From the NCBI RefSeq assembly GCF_028416575.1, contig NZ_JAMQKB010000005.1, positions 62,001 to 126,000 of the forward strand: a stretch of DNA of 64,000 nt, given 5' to 3'. The DNA is from Terrihalobacillus insolitus. Lineage in GTDB: Bacteria; Bacillota; Bacilli; Bacillales; Amphibacillaceae. Both the position numbers and the translations under genes were made by a program. Positions within the stretch are counted from its first letter, which is position 1; each line of letters opens with the position of its first letter. Of the stretch, positions 15,822-25,329 are shown one piece after another. The notes beneath the pieces were generated by a model. The model was not told where the DNA came from. It ran no database searches and saw only the letters and a program-made list of their open reading frames with translations.

Positions 15822-17135
15822 TTAGAGATCATCAATAGGATTGTGAATTTCATCTTTACTATTCTTTTTATCTGTATCTTGACTTTTACTTGAGTTAGAT
15901 GTACTAAGTAAAGAATCTAAGTCGTCAGATTCATTATCTATTCTTTTTTTTCGGGTGAAAGTCTGTAGGGAAGCGAAGACGTCATCTTCCTCTGTTTCTT
16001 TCTCTTGTAATTCCATTAACCTTTCATTTTCTTTCACCAATTCATTGACTCGAGTAGGGAGATTCAATCCAGCAAATACGGTATAGAAATGAACTCCTTT
16101 TGCTTTTTCATCAACGTAAGTGGCAATCGGTTTTTCACCAGCTAGCGGAGCTTTATCATCAACTATATTCTCAATTCTATCCGTAAAGCCTAATGTGAAA
16201 ATACGTTCAGCAGTGTATTTATTAGCAATTACACTTGTAGCAGCACGTTGAGCATTCTTCAATTTATACCCGTCGGAGAGAATACCACTTTCAATGGACT
16301 CTTCTAAAGGTGGTAGATAACTAGACTCGTTTTCCAGATCGATTTTTCGTTCTTCAATAGAAAACTTAGATAAAGACAAGACACCAGGTGTTTTAATTAA
16401 GTTCTCAAATTCACTTGAGTCGAAATGAGAATCTCCATATGGCTTGAAGCTTGCTGTTACAACATTTAATTCATGTAACGTATCGGATATGAATTGGTTG
16501 CTAAACTCCAAATATTCCGAGAGGGAAGCATTAGGGTTCTGTTTAATGTATTTATCATATAGTTTTTGGTTATCCACTAAAATAATAGAACCTAGACCTT
16601 TCATAGCTTGTGAGATTTTCTGTAAACGTTCTAAGGCATTACTTATGACTGTTGCTCCTTCTTTATTCCTTGGTAATGTAAGAATTAACCCGAATTTTCT
16701 TTGATAACCGTTCTTGTGTAATAGTTTAATAGCTTCAATTACACTACCAGTACCAGTTCCGCCCCCTAATCCTGCAACAATCCATATGAAATCTCTGTCC
16801 ATGAATTGCCTTTTTACTGCAGAAATAACATCATTTTGATGATCTAAGAAGGCATTTTCCCCAACTTCGATATCTCGTCCAGCACCTTTTCCAGAGCCTA
16901 TAGGAAGCTTTTCGATGTTTGGATTCTTGATATTAATCTTTTCAAAGTCCATATTGTTAGTATTAATTAAAAGACCGTTGTATGGATAGTTACCGTTCTT
17001 TACGTTTGTCTTGATATTGGCACATTCAGCTGCAATAGAGCAGCCACCCATCCCTAAACCTAAGTAACCAAACTTCATTGAAAAACTAATATCAGATCGA
17101 TCTAAAAGTTTCTGCTGAGTAAGAGTTGTTGACAT
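15822..17135 (-). CDS. tubZ: TubZ, tubulin/FtsZ-like plasmid partition GTPase
   Basis: This 437-residue GTPase carries the tubulin signature GGGTGTGS at residues 124-131, preceded by GYLGLGMGGCSIAAEC (23-38) for nucleotide binding. The charged C-terminal tail is long (about 370-437) and rich in D, S and K, as in plasmid TubZ proteins that bind TubR there. TubZ forms treadmilling filaments that pull TubR-tubC complexes to segregate low-copy plasmids; related RepX of pXO1 is needed for replication and maintenance. AAAGGAG precedes the ATG. It follows tubR by 20 bases in the same operon. Confidence 0.92.
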   Translation of the reverse strand: MSTTLTQQKLLDRSDISFSMKFGYLGLGMGGCSIAAECANIKTNVKNGNYPYNGLLINTNNMDFEKINIKNPNIEKLPIGSGKGAGRDIEVGENAFLDHQNDVISAVKRQFMDRDFIWIVAGLGGGTGTGSVIEAIKLLHKNGYQRKFGLILTLPRNKEGATVISNALERLQKISQAMKGLGSIILVDNQKLYDKYIKQNPNASLSEYLEFSNQFISDTLHELNVVTASFKPYGDSHFDSSEFENLIKTPGVLSLSKFSIEERKIDLENESSYLPPLEESIESGILSDGYKLKNAQRAATSVIANKYTAERIFTLGFTDRIENIVDDKAPLAGEKPIATYVDEKAKGVHFYTVFAGLNLPTRVNELVKENERLMELQEKETEEDDVFASLQTFTRKKRIDNESDDLDSLLSTSNSSKSQDTDKKNSKDEIHNPIDDL

Positions 17136-17155
17136 TTAATCTTCTCCTTTACTAC

Positions 17156-17464
17156 CTATTTTTTGGTTAATTTCATGTGTCTGCTTAATTCGTCAGCAAG
17201 CTTAGAGCGTTCAAACATTCTTGCTCGTCCTACTTCTTGAACATTTACCAGACCGGCACCTTCTAACTTCGCTGTCAAAATGTCTAATTTATGTCTTGAG
17301 GAAATAACTTCTTTCTCTGGTTCGCCCATCTTTTGTTGGTAATACTCGTTTACGTGTTCTGGGATTTTTTCTTTTAGTAATGGACCATCTTTTAAAACGA
17401 TCAATATGTACATAGCATCTCCCAGGCGTTGACTTAAAGTATCCAGGATGTCTTCCTTAGTCAA
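17156..17464 (-). CDS. tubR: TubR, centromere-binding winged-helix protein
   Basis: About 102 residues with a winged-helix layout (MYILIVLKDGPLLKEKI, then SSRHKLDILTAKLEGAGLV and a short wing with R-A-R). Position directly upstream of tubZ, with repeats on the far side, identifies it as TubR. TubR dimers bind tubC, recruit the TubZ tail and usually autorepress the operon. The TTG at 17464 has GGGGG 9 bases upstream; the TTG at 17473 touches that ribosome binding site. Weak start codons would keep TubR low relative to TubZ. Confidence 0.82.
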   Translation of the reverse strand: MTKEDILDTLSQRLGDAMYILIVLKDGPLLKEKIPEHVNEYYQQKMGEPEKEVISSRHKLDILTAKLEGAGLVNVQEVGRARMFERSKLADELSRHMKLTKK

Positions 17465-17520
17465 ATATGGCAACCCCCTTTGAATTTTAGTTGCTGAAGT
17501 AAGTGCGGGTAATAACCGTC

Positions 17521-17712
17521 ATAATTGCTTAAATCATTGATGTTATTACACTCAATTACTGCGTAAGTTATTGCGTAAATATAGAATATCACTTAAAAAT
17601 ACATTTGGTCAACTTAAAAATATCTCAAAACAAATACCCGTTAAACCCTTTTATATCAAATGTTTTATATTGCGGCATTAATTGCGTCAATAAATGATGG
17701 GATAATTGCTAC
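17521..17712. repeat. Candidate tubC centromere iterons
   Basis: A degenerate motif around WATTGCGTAA recurs upstream of tubR: ATAATTGCTTAA (17521-17532), AATTACTGCGTAA (17554-17566), TTATTGCGTAA (17568-17578), TTAATTGCGTCAA (17678-17690) and ATAATTGCTAC (17702-17712). Location between tubR and the next operon is where tubC lies in other TubZRC systems. Spacing is irregular, so two clusters may serve partition and autoregulation. Confidence 0.55.
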
Positions 17713-18088
17713 TGTGTTATTTGTTGTTTTTGTTATGTTTGATCCGTTTTATTTTCATGAAAGTAATTCTAAAAACCTTATACCAGTAAAACCTCTTCCT
17801 TCCACATTTATATTTTTTTTGATATTCCGGATATTATCTTTGGACTTTCTGGTCGTGTGGTCGTTTTTTATAAGGAAAGGGGAGCAGGGGGGAGGGATGA
17901 CTGGTGAACACTAAGCAAATAGTAAAAATGGTGTGTCATAATCAGAATATATATCCATGTTAAAATCAATTAGCGTTTTGCATACCATTTGAGTAATTTA
18001 TAGATTTACAATCTTTCAAATCAGTTCCTTTTTTTATTATATTGCCTTTGATTAACAATGGCTTTATTTCCTTGATTTTTTCGGCCCA

Positions 18089-18138
18089 AGCGTATGAACT
18101 ATACTTCATACGCTGAGGTTAATACGGTTGCGTATGAA
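18089..18138. promoter_or_regulatory. Inverted repeat with third half-site: operator or oriT candidate
   Basis: AGCGTATGAA and TTCATACGCT form a perfect 10-bp inverted repeat around 6 bases (18089-18114). A third half-site GCGTATGAA follows at 18130-18138. It lies in a gene-free stretch (17713-18518) ahead of the transfer-type operon. It may be an operator for that operon or part of an origin of transfer. The rest of that stretch shows no gene I can support. Confidence 0.5.
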
Positions 18139-18394
18139 CTTCAACCCATGATAGAAAGGCATATTTTTCTTTTATGTAACCTTGACTTTCCTGTGTCAAA
18201 AAGGTAATATTTTACCTAAATTTAGAGCCCGAATTATCACTTTTCCCAAACTCTCCATGTACTTTAAAAAATATCTGTATTTAACACATTCACTTTAAAA
18301 CAAGGAGAAAATTGCAAAGTGTTGTTCATGTAACTTTATACATAATTTTGTATATAGATTTACTTGAGTCAGTATGGATATCTGTGGAAGAAAG

Positions 18395-18403
18395 TGATAT
18401 AAT
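18395..18403 (+). promoter_or_regulatory. Extended -10 promoter of the coupling-protein operon
   Basis: TGATATAAT is a consensus extended -10 about 115 bases before the GTG start of the first gene. The -35 region is poor. Confidence 0.5.
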
Positions 18404-18441
18404 TCCTGGTGCCATCTAAATAATAAATTAAATACTTTAGG

Positions 18442-18499
18442 GAACAACCCTCAATGGATAAAGGCTGTGGAACAGTTTTTATTTGTTGGGGGTTTTTTT
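18442..18499 (+). terminator. Attenuator-like hairpin before the replication-relaxation gene
   Basis: AACAACCCTC pairs with GTTGGGGGTT with an inner CTGT/ACAG hairpin, followed by TTTTTTTG and immediately by AAAGGGAGG of the first gene. The position between promoter and ribosome binding site suggests attenuation. Confidence 0.5.
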
Positions 18500-18518
18500 G
18501 TTAAAGGGAGGAAGAGAA

Positions 18519-19886
18519 GTGCAGAAAGGAAGAGAAAAGAAGATATTAAGAGTTAAGACTGGGCCAAACGGGCAGGGATTATGGTTGGCAGAATTTGAAT
18601 TGAACTTATTAAAATTGATTGCTACCCAAAGGATTTTAGAGTCTACTCAGATAACCAAATACCATAATTTATTCCAACCCGCCTCTCAGGAAACAGTTAA
18701 ATCAAAATTATATAAATGGAAAGAAAAAGGGATAATTATGACCTATACCATTAAGAAAAAATTTGGTAATCCACCCAAGATTGTAAGAATAACAAATAAA
18801 GGAGTTTCCCTTCTCGTGGAAAATAATTACTTGCCTTCATATTGGGAAAATATCAATGTGAGTGGATTTACTGATGGCTACACATCTGAACACTCTACTA
18901 ATCAAAGGGATCATAATGCCGGAATAAAAGAAATGGTGATAACAGCTTTAGCTAATCACACATTGTATTTTAGGAAATTAGATATAGAGGAACCATTAAT
19001 AGACTCTTATTCCCCCCGTGCTTATGAATATAATGAGCTGAAAGGAAATATTGACAAAGATACTGAGAGGTTACTTCCTGATTGGGTCCTGAAAAAGGGG
19101 AATAGGTTGCTTTATATAGAATCTGATACTGCAAGTGAGGGACTCTCTCAAATCAAAGGAAAATTAGATAGGTACATGGAAATAGCAAGAAAGGAACCAG
19201 ATAAGGAACATATTGTTATGATTGGAATATTAGATGATTCTATATCAACAGAAAAAATATACCCAAAGAATAGAAAAATACGTTCTTATAACATAAAAAA
19301 TTTACTTATTGGTAAGGAGCGAATCTCCAACCTTTCCGTTTTCGCTACATCACTGGGAAGAACTTCTAAAGCTAACTTAAATATTCTTTTAGGAAATAAA
19401 CCGTTCACCAATGATGGTATTGAACTGGAAGTAGATACAGCTATCGACGCTCTTGAACACTCTAACGAACATTTTGATTGCAAATTTGAAACTCTCGACA
19501 ATTCAAGTGTATATACCTCAAAAGTTCCGAAAGAAATGTATGCGGATAGAGCGGTCGCCCTCACAAATAGAGCGGGTTCACTAACAAAAAACGTGCTGTT
19601 TTTGCTGATGGATGAAGGAAATGCAGCATCTGTTGATAGGCTTCATTTTCTGTCCCATTTGAATAAAGACGGGGGATACAAAAGGAAAATAGATAAAATC
19701 ATTGCCTTCTACCCAAAAGAAGAAGAATTTGAAAATGACGCAGTAGCGGATAATTATGATTTTGTTCTGTGGGGTTCTACTGAGAATTGGTTAAATAACA
19801 TAGAGACAGAACCAATATTTTATCAATCCCCGCCCGAAAAACCATTTACTAGGGAGGTGACAACTTTTGAAAGAAGTTTTAATTAA
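18519..19886 (+). CDS. Replication-relaxation-type winged-helix protein
   Basis: About 455 residues. An N-terminal winged helix (LNLLKLIATQRILESTQITKY then VKSKLYKWKEKGII) is followed by a core with LLPDWVLKKGNRLLYIESD and downstream G-K-L-D-R-Y. This spacing of P-D, E-x-D and K recalls PD-(D/E)XK-like folds found in the Replic_Relax family. Such proteins sit beside VirD4/TraG genes on Gram-positive mobile elements, as here, where the coupling ATPase gene overlaps its end by 20 bases. A DNA-processing role in transfer is inferred. The GTG at 18519 follows GGGAGG; upstream in-frame TTG codons fall inside the hairpin. Confidence 0.65.
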   Translation: MQKGREKKILRVKTGPNGQGLWLAEFELNLLKLIATQRILESTQITKYHNLFQPASQETVKSKLYKWKEKGIIMTYTIKKKFGNPPKIVRITNKGVSLLVENNYLPSYWENINVSGFTDGYTSEHSTNQRDHNAGIKEMVITALANHTLYFRKLDIEEPLIDSYSPRAYEYNELKGNIDKDTERLLPDWVLKKGNRLLYIESDTASEGLSQIKGKLDRYMEIARKEPDKEHIVMIGILDDSISTEKIYPKNRKIRSYNIKNLLIGKERISNLSVFATSLGRTSKANLNILLGNKPFTNDGIELEVDTAIDALEHSNEHFDCKFETLDNSSVYTSKVPKEMYADRAVALTNRAGSLTKNVLFLLMDEGNAASVDRLHFLSHLNKDGGYKRKIDKIIAFYPKEEEFENDAVADNYDFVLWGSTENWLNNIETEPIFYQSPPEKPFTREVTTFERSFN

Positions 19887-22575
19887 GAAGTCGCCGTTGA
19901 TCCTGACTATAATATTATTGCTAGTTTCCTTTTGGTTATCCATTAGGGCGCTGGCCAATTATATATTTCTCATGGTAGGACAATTCACCGATTCGATTCC
20001 TGTTTTTTTGTTATTTGGGAATCCGCTTCACCCTTCATTATTGGGACTAGTAGTGACAACCGTTGTTTCAATATTTGCATGGTTAGTTTCAACCAAGGTA
20101 AAGACATTCCAAAAAATGGTGTGGAGAACATTTATTTTCTTTCAGATGTTCTTTGGTATTACCGCTTATTATACTTGGATGATAACTGCTCCTATTTACA
20201 ATTCAGTAGTACCTTACCTGCAAGAAAGAGTAGCGGAAGTTGATGTAGTTAATGTTTGGCATAGTGTTTTAATTGGTAATACCGATAATTTGATGATTTT
20301 GTTAGTATTTCTTCCAGGTATTGTTATCACGTTATTGCTTATATGGCTGGGTGGGCAATACTCACTTCATAATGACACCTTAAAAGAAGTTTTCGAAGAA
20401 TTTGAGTTTAAGTCACGATTTCTCCAAAGGTTTTTCAGAATGGGGGAAGATGAGAATTGGCCAGATGTGGAATTGGGGCCTGATTCAGAAACAAATGAAT
20501 TAATTATACAGCCTGGTAAAGATAGAACGCTAAATAACGTAATTATTGGTAGTATCGGAACAGGTAAGACAGCTGCACTGGTATTACCTATACTTAATCA
20601 AGATTTGCATTGGATGACTCGTTTCATTAATGATTTTCCTAAGCAGTCACAAAGAGAGGATTATCATACTGAGGAAGTTAAAGGAATGTACCTAAATGGG
20701 ATTTCGGTTATTGAACCTTCGAACGATTTATGTCAGAAAACATTTCAACTTGTTAAAGCACATAAAATTCCGGAAGAGTCGGTCTTTTATATTGACCCAA
20801 CAAATCCAAATACACCAAACATTAATCCTATGCAAGGCCCTGTTGACCAAGTTGCAGAAGCATTCGCAATGGTTATCGAAGGACTTGCTGAAGGCGGAGA
20901 TGGTGGTAACTTCTTCTTTCAACAATCGGAAAGGAACCATCTAAAGCATTATATATATTTATTAAAATTGCATGAACCAGATAAAGAAGTAACTTTTGAT
21001 ATGCTGCTTGATATGTACAACAATTCCCAACTGGTCAGACAAATGCACGTTAAATTAAAGGGTACTTTCCCAGATGATATTGAACAGATAGAAGATCGTG
21101 ATGAACGAAATCATTGGAAGATTGTCCAACAAGTGGATGAATGGTTTGACCTAAACCTTTTACCTAAAACAAATAGACAAGGCCAACCAGAACAAATAAC
21201 AACCGGTGATTATAGGGGAGAAATCGCTTATTATGACGCAAAAGCGGAGTATGTCCAAGGTTTAAGAAACATACTAAATGATATAGGGGCAAACAAACTC
21301 ATTCGTCGTGTGTTGTTCGGTAAATCCAACTTCGATTTCGACAAGCATTTAGAGTATGGTGGGGTCCTCCTACTCAACACTGCTAAGGGAGAGTTGGCAG
21401 GCTTATCCAATATTTTAGGGAAATTGGTTCTGCTTAGTTTACAGAACGCCGTGTTTAGAAGAACACCAAACTCTTCTAACTTTCATCATATCCTGGTGGA
21501 TGAATTTCCGGATTTCATTTATCGTCCATTTAAAGAATTCCCCGCTCAATCGCGGAAATATAAAACAATTGTTACGGTTGTTGCTCAGACAGTTTCACAG
21601 TTGGCTGATAAGTATGGTGAGACTTATATGCACACGTTACTGGGTACATTACGTCACAAAATGGTTTATGGTGATATTCCAGATTATGATGCTCAATTAT
21701 TCTCGGCTATTTTTGGTGAAGAGGAACGATTTGAAGAAACACAAAGTGAACAAACCGTTTCCCCTTTGCAAGAATCTCCATCCTTAAGGGCTGGTAACTC
21801 ATTTGCTAAAACCAAAGAGGCAATACTATCGCCAAGTGATATTATCTTTCAGAAACAGTTTCAAGCAGCTGTTAAAATTGTTAAAAACAATCGTCCTATG
21901 CCAGTCAGACAAATTGACGCAAACTTTGTACCTAAACCAGAGTTCAACAAAGCGGTTATGGCTGTTGTAGAAGAAAACGGTGCTTTATGGTTATCTGAAA
22001 GGGATCGAATGCTAACACATGAGCCAGTCCTAGTGGATACTCCAATCGAGGAAGAGGAATCGGAAGACCAAAGTAATGAAGAGGGAGAGCAAGGTGAAGA
22101 AGTTGAAATAGTTGCCGAGCTGGATACTCAACGAAAACGGCCAATTGATTATCCGACGAGCAATCGTTTGAGGAAAAGAAATTCTACAAAGAATCAAGAG
22201 GTTGTTGAGGGTATAAGTCCAAACTCTTTTTCTAAACCCGCTCCTATAGCTGTCTTTAATAAAGAGGACACAGTTACGGAAGAAATTAATAAAGATAAAC
22301 TTGATACGGAGACTGTCCATCCACAAAAAGTGGAGACAACTGATATCCCTATTGATGAGGATTTCGACCCGCTTGGTAATGTATTTGGTGAACAGGATGA
22401 CACTGAAGGAAGGGATGAGACAGAGGGTAATGCTGAACCTTCAGTTAGCGAGTTGTCAGAGGAACATAATCAACTTTTAAATGAAATTAAAAAGGAGACA
22501 GACAAGGTTAAATCTGATAATGAACCCACCTCTAACAATAATGATCTCAGCTCAATTATGGAGGATTATGAGTAA
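19867..22575 (+). CDS. virD4: VirD4/TraG-type coupling ATPase
   Basis: This 902-residue membrane ATPase has about four to five N-terminal membrane spans (residues 10-170) and a Walker A at about 228-238 (GSIGTGKTAALV). A Walker-B segment is near 539 (HHILVDEFPDF), with a TraM-recognition-like region (TIVTVVAQTVSQLADKYG). The last 200 residues are an acidic, proline/serine-rich tail. Coupling proteins bring a DNA-protein substrate to a secretion channel and are the best marker of conjugative transfer. The TTG start has GGAGGTGA 8 bases upstream and overlaps the previous gene. No VirB4 gene is in the window, so the channel could lie outside it or be the Tad-like machine downstream. Confidence 0.85.
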   Translation: MKEVLIKKSPLILTIILLLVSFWLSIRALANYIFLMVGQFTDSIPVFLLFGNPLHPSLLGLVVTTVVSIFAWLVSTKVKTFQKMVWRTFIFFQMFFGITAYYTWMITAPIYNSVVPYLQERVAEVDVVNVWHSVLIGNTDNLMILLVFLPGIVITLLLIWLGGQYSLHNDTLKEVFEEFEFKSRFLQRFFRMGEDENWPDVELGPDSETNELIIQPGKDRTLNNVIIGSIGTGKTAALVLPILNQDLHWMTRFINDFPKQSQREDYHTEEVKGMYLNGISVIEPSNDLCQKTFQLVKAHKIPEESVFYIDPTNPNTPNINPMQGPVDQVAEAFAMVIEGLAEGGDGGNFFFQQSERNHLKHYIYLLKLHEPDKEVTFDMLLDMYNNSQLVRQMHVKLKGTFPDDIEQIEDRDERNHWKIVQQVDEWFDLNLLPKTNRQGQPEQITTGDYRGEIAYYDAKAEYVQGLRNILNDIGANKLIRRVLFGKSNFDFDKHLEYGGVLLLNTAKGELAGLSNILGKLVLLSLQNAVFRRTPNSSNFHHILVDEFPDFIYRPFKEFPAQSRKYKTIVTVVAQTVSQLADKYGETYMHTLLGTLRHKMVYGDIPDYDAQLFSAIFGEEERFEETQSEQTVSPLQESPSLRAGNSFAKTKEAILSPSDIIFQKQFQAAVKIVKNNRPMPVRQIDANFVPKPEFNKAVMAVVEENGALWLSERDRMLTHEPVLVDTPIEEEESEDQSNEEGEQGEEVEIVAELDTQRKRPIDYPTSNRLRKRNSTKNQEVVEGISPNSFSKPAPIAVFNKEDTVTEEINKDKLDTETVHPQKVETTDIPIDEDFDPLGNVFGEQDDTEGRDETEGNAEPSVSELSEEHNQLLNEIKKETDKVKSDNEPTSNNNDLSSIMEDYE

Positions 22576-22703
22576 GGGAAAACCCTTGCTTGTAGAAATT
22601 AGGTTAAAAAAGAAAGTTGCCATTTAAATAAATATATTGTAGTATTTAATGTAATACGAGAGTAAGGAAACAAATAAATTCAATTCAATTAAATAATACT
22701 GGG

Positions 22704-22765
22704 ACACCCCAAACTTGTGTTAGTGCCTAAAACGGCCATCTAACTATAGGTTTGGGGTGTTTTTG
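22704..22765 (+). terminator. Terminator after the coupling ATPase or attenuator of the S1 gene
   Basis: ACACCCCAAAC pairs perfectly with GTTTGGGGTGT across a structured 35-base loop and a TTTTTG run follows. It ends about 50 bases before the S1-domain gene. Confidence 0.75.
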
Positions 22766-22817
22766 TTTTCTTACTCAAAAATATTGATTCAAAGCATTAA
22801 CTTAAGGAGGGGCTCTC

Positions 22818-23720
22818 ATGCCAGAGGAAGTTTTAGGACAATCTTGGAGTAGCCAAGAAGAATTAGAAACACTCGCTAGGATTAAGCGAAATAATGAAAT
22901 CACCAAAGGGGTAGTAAGATCTGTAGCGTTTCGCAAAATGCCTATTCAAGAAAATGGAAGAGTAGTAACTAAAGAAGTCGAAGTAGCTATCTTTTTGCTG
23001 CCGGGTGGGATCAAGGCTTACTGCCCAGCTAGTGAATTTATGGACCACGACTTTAAATCGCTAACTGGATTTGTTGGTACTATTCAAGAGTTTATCGTTG
23101 AACAACTGGATCTAGAAAATAAGATGGCAATTGTAAGTGTTAAGAAAGCAGATGAAATTAAGAAAAACTTGTTTTGGGATGAACTCGATTATTTGAATCA
23201 GAAGGATGAATTATCTGAGCGACTATATACAGGGGTTATCTCCGGATTTAACCCACAAACCGAACGAATCTTTGTTAAAGTTAATGGCGTTGACTGCTTC
23301 ATGCTTAAATACGATTGGGACCATGGACGAATTAGAGATATTTCTTCACAGATTGAACGTGGTACCACTGTAGAAGTAAAGGTTTTACGTATCGATAAAG
23401 AACGCAACATGGTACAGGTAAGTCGTAAAGCTGCAACAGAAGATCCATTTGAGCAATTGGAGCAATTAAAGGATATGGAAGCTATTGCCGGCAAGATTAG
23501 TGAAGTTAATCCTATTCACGGTATTTTTGTTCAGCTAGATGTAGGATTAGAGGTGAAAGGGATGAAACCTAGCTATATCGAGGAACCTGTTGTAGGAGAT
23601 ATTGTTAGTTGTAAAGTTCGAACGATTGATAAAGAGAAACGTCACTGTAAGGTTGTTATCATTGGATACCCTCGTGGTAAAAGAAAGCGGAAAGACGTAG
23701 GAGCTTTCCTGTTTGAATAA
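22818..23720 (+). CDS. S1-domain (ribosomal protein S1-like) RNA-binding protein
   Basis: About 300 residues made of three OB-fold S1 repeats (roughly 30-105, 125-205 and 215-290). The second and third show the typical G-x-I-x-x-x-x-x-x-I-F-V pattern (YTGVISGFNPQTERIFVKV, and AGKISEVNPIHGIFVQLDVG). S1 repeats bind single-stranded RNA. It starts the operon that continues with a winged-helix protein and an HD-GYP protein. GGAGG precedes the ATG. On a plasmid with many leader RNAs it is a natural candidate for a translation or antitermination factor, but that link is only inferred. Confidence 0.85.
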   Translation: MPEEVLGQSWSSQEELETLARIKRNNEITKGVVRSVAFRKMPIQENGRVVTKEVEVAIFLLPGGIKAYCPASEFMDHDFKSLTGFVGTIQEFIVEQLDLENKMAIVSVKKADEIKKNLFWDELDYLNQKDELSERLYTGVISGFNPQTERIFVKVNGVDCFMLKYDWDHGRIRDISSQIERGTTVEVKVLRIDKERNMVQVSRKAATEDPFEQLEQLKDMEAIAGKISEVNPIHGIFVQLDVGLEVKGMKPSYIEEPVVGDIVSCKVRTIDKEKRHCKVVIIGYPRGKRKRKDVGAFLFE

Positions 23721-24676
23721 TGAGCGTTGAATTAGCACAGAATGAGACGTTAGAATATCCATTTTATTATAATAAGCGGGGTGAGGTACCATTTTGGGAC
23801 CACCCGCTTATAACAGGATATAAATTTTTACCAAAGGGTTATTATCCTTATGTGACGATAGAAGCCGTTTTATCTCTTTATCTTAAACGACGAATTGACG
23901 ATACAGATATTATGATTATAAAAGTATTAGGGGATGCCATTTGCTGTAACGAAGATCAATTAAGAAGGTACTTATCATCTAAAATTTCACGTTCCGATGT
24001 ATCTCAACGACTGGAGAGATTTCGCAAGGTAGGATTAGTGGAGAGATGGAAAGTAAGAATTAAATCAGAAGAAGATTCATATAAACCACCCGCTCCTTTT
24101 GTACTTGGTATAGCGGGATACAAATTATTAAAGCATTACTATAATAAAGATTTCTTCATGGACCCAAACAGATGGGACACACTAGGTGTAGGTGCTGTTC
24201 AACGCTATGTAGCGGTAAATGAATTACGCTGCAGGTTGATTGAGGCTAAAGCGGCGCGTAATTGGAAATGGAATGCGTTAGTTAGCGATAATCCACGAAT
24301 TAAAAAGCCTATGGGGGTAGCTGAGATACAAACCCCACGAGGAAACCTAAATCTATTGATTGAAAGAGCACAGATGAGCCAGGACTTTGTAGGCTATTTA
24401 AAAGATAAATTAAATAGTTGGAAACATGTTTGTGATGAAGAAGGGAAAATCCCAGTAACCGACTTTGCAAATAACATGTCTCCTGTGGTTCTCTTTGCTT
24501 CTACTTTATCATTAGCGCAAAAACTTCAGTCAGATTTATTGTTGGACACCTTTCCTTTTACTATATGGGTGTGTGTGGAAGAAGATATGCTTGAGGAAGG
24601 ACTGGACACCGCCTTTTATATGCCTCATAAAGATGGATTAAAAAGGGTGCGAATGGATTTTCTGATGAAGAAATAA
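23720..24676 (+). CDS. Second replication-relaxation-like winged-helix protein
   Basis: 318 residues. A winged-helix segment (CNEDQLRRYLSSKISRSDVSQ, then RFRKVGLVERW; quoted in parts) is followed by a region with AVQRYVAVNELRCRLIEA that recalls Replic_Relax proteins such as the one at 18519. The nuclease-like P-D/E-x-D pattern is absent, so it is probably a DNA-binding relative. Its ATG shares bases with the S1 stop codon (TAATG), giving strict translational coupling. Function is unknown. Confidence 0.5.
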   Translation: MSVELAQNETLEYPFYYNKRGEVPFWDHPLITGYKFLPKGYYPYVTIEAVLSLYLKRRIDDTDIMIIKVLGDAICCNEDQLRRYLSSKISRSDVSQRLERFRKVGLVERWKVRIKSEEDSYKPPAPFVLGIAGYKLLKHYYNKDFFMDPNRWDTLGVGAVQRYVAVNELRCRLIEAKAARNWKWNALVSDNPRIKKPMGVAEIQTPRGNLNLLIERAQMSQDFVGYLKDKLNSWKHVCDEEGKIPVTDFANNMSPVVLFASTLSLAQKLQSDLLLDTFPFTIWVCVEEDMLEEGLDTAFYMPHKDGLKRVRMDFLMKK

Positions 24677-24690
24677 TGTTGGAGGTAAAA

Positions 24691-25308
24691 ATGCAACAAA
24701 TCAATATGGTACAGCGTCATGTAAAACTATTAGAAAGTCTACACCAACATGATCCAAATTCATATCAACATTCGCTTAGGGTTGCAACAATTTTGTGGAA
24801 GTTTGGTAAATTTCTAAACATCCCTAAAGAGAAGTTAGCAGGGCTTTATAAACTCGGCTTACTCCATGACATTGGGAAGTTGTTTACTGACAAAGAAGTG
24901 CTAACAAAAAAGGGTAAACTCACTGATTTAGAGTATAATCACATTAAAGACCATAGTCTAAACGGGTATAAGTTATTAAAAAAAGAAGGATACCCACAGC
25001 TGCTTTTACACGGAGTTTTATATCATCATGAAAATTACGATGGTAGTGGGTATCCTTCTCAAATAAGCGGGGATAATATCCCCTGGAATGCTCAAATGTT
25101 ACGGATTGTGGATAGTTTTGATGCCATGACCAATATGCGCAGCTATAAAAAAGCGTTCCCTCTTGAATGGTCCATAAATCAGCTGAATAAACTAAGAGGG
25201 GTTTGGTATGAACCATCCCTGGTAACACATTTTATAACGATGGTTGAGAATACAGATAGTGGCCACCTTTCCGATAGTAAGAAGGTTGACGACTATAACA
25301 GGGAGTGA
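24691..25308 (+). CDS. HD-GYP domain phosphodiesterase
   Basis: About 205 residues consisting almost only of an HD-GYP domain. Visible motifs are H-S-L-R-V, LLHDIGK, KDHSLNGYKLL, YHHENYDGSGYP and ISGDNIPWNAQMLRIVDSFDAM, all metal-binding and GYP residues conserved. Members typically hydrolyse cyclic-di-GMP or related signals. No sensor or membrane domain is attached. The ATG at 24691 has TTGGAGG 6 bases upstream. It lies just before the pilus operon and its structured leader, suggesting second-messenger control of the pilus, which is inference from context. Confidence 0.9.
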   Translation: MQQINMVQRHVKLLESLHQHDPNSYQHSLRVATILWKFGKFLNIPKEKLAGLYKLGLLHDIGKLFTDKEVLTKKGKLTDLEYNHIKDHSLNGYKLLKKEGYPQLLLHGVLYHHENYDGSGYPSQISGDNIPWNAQMLRIVDSFDAMTNMRSYKKAFPLEWSINQLNKLRGVWYEPSLVTHFITMVENTDSGHLSDSKKVDDYNRE

Positions 25309-25329
25309 TAAACTTCATGTATAAACATT

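Noticed and set aside
17660..17914. 84-codon plus-strand frame rich in hydrophobic residues next to the tubC iterons
   Set aside because: No ribosome binding site, poor amino-acid composition, and it begins inside the iteron cluster; likely a chance frame in AT-rich DNA.
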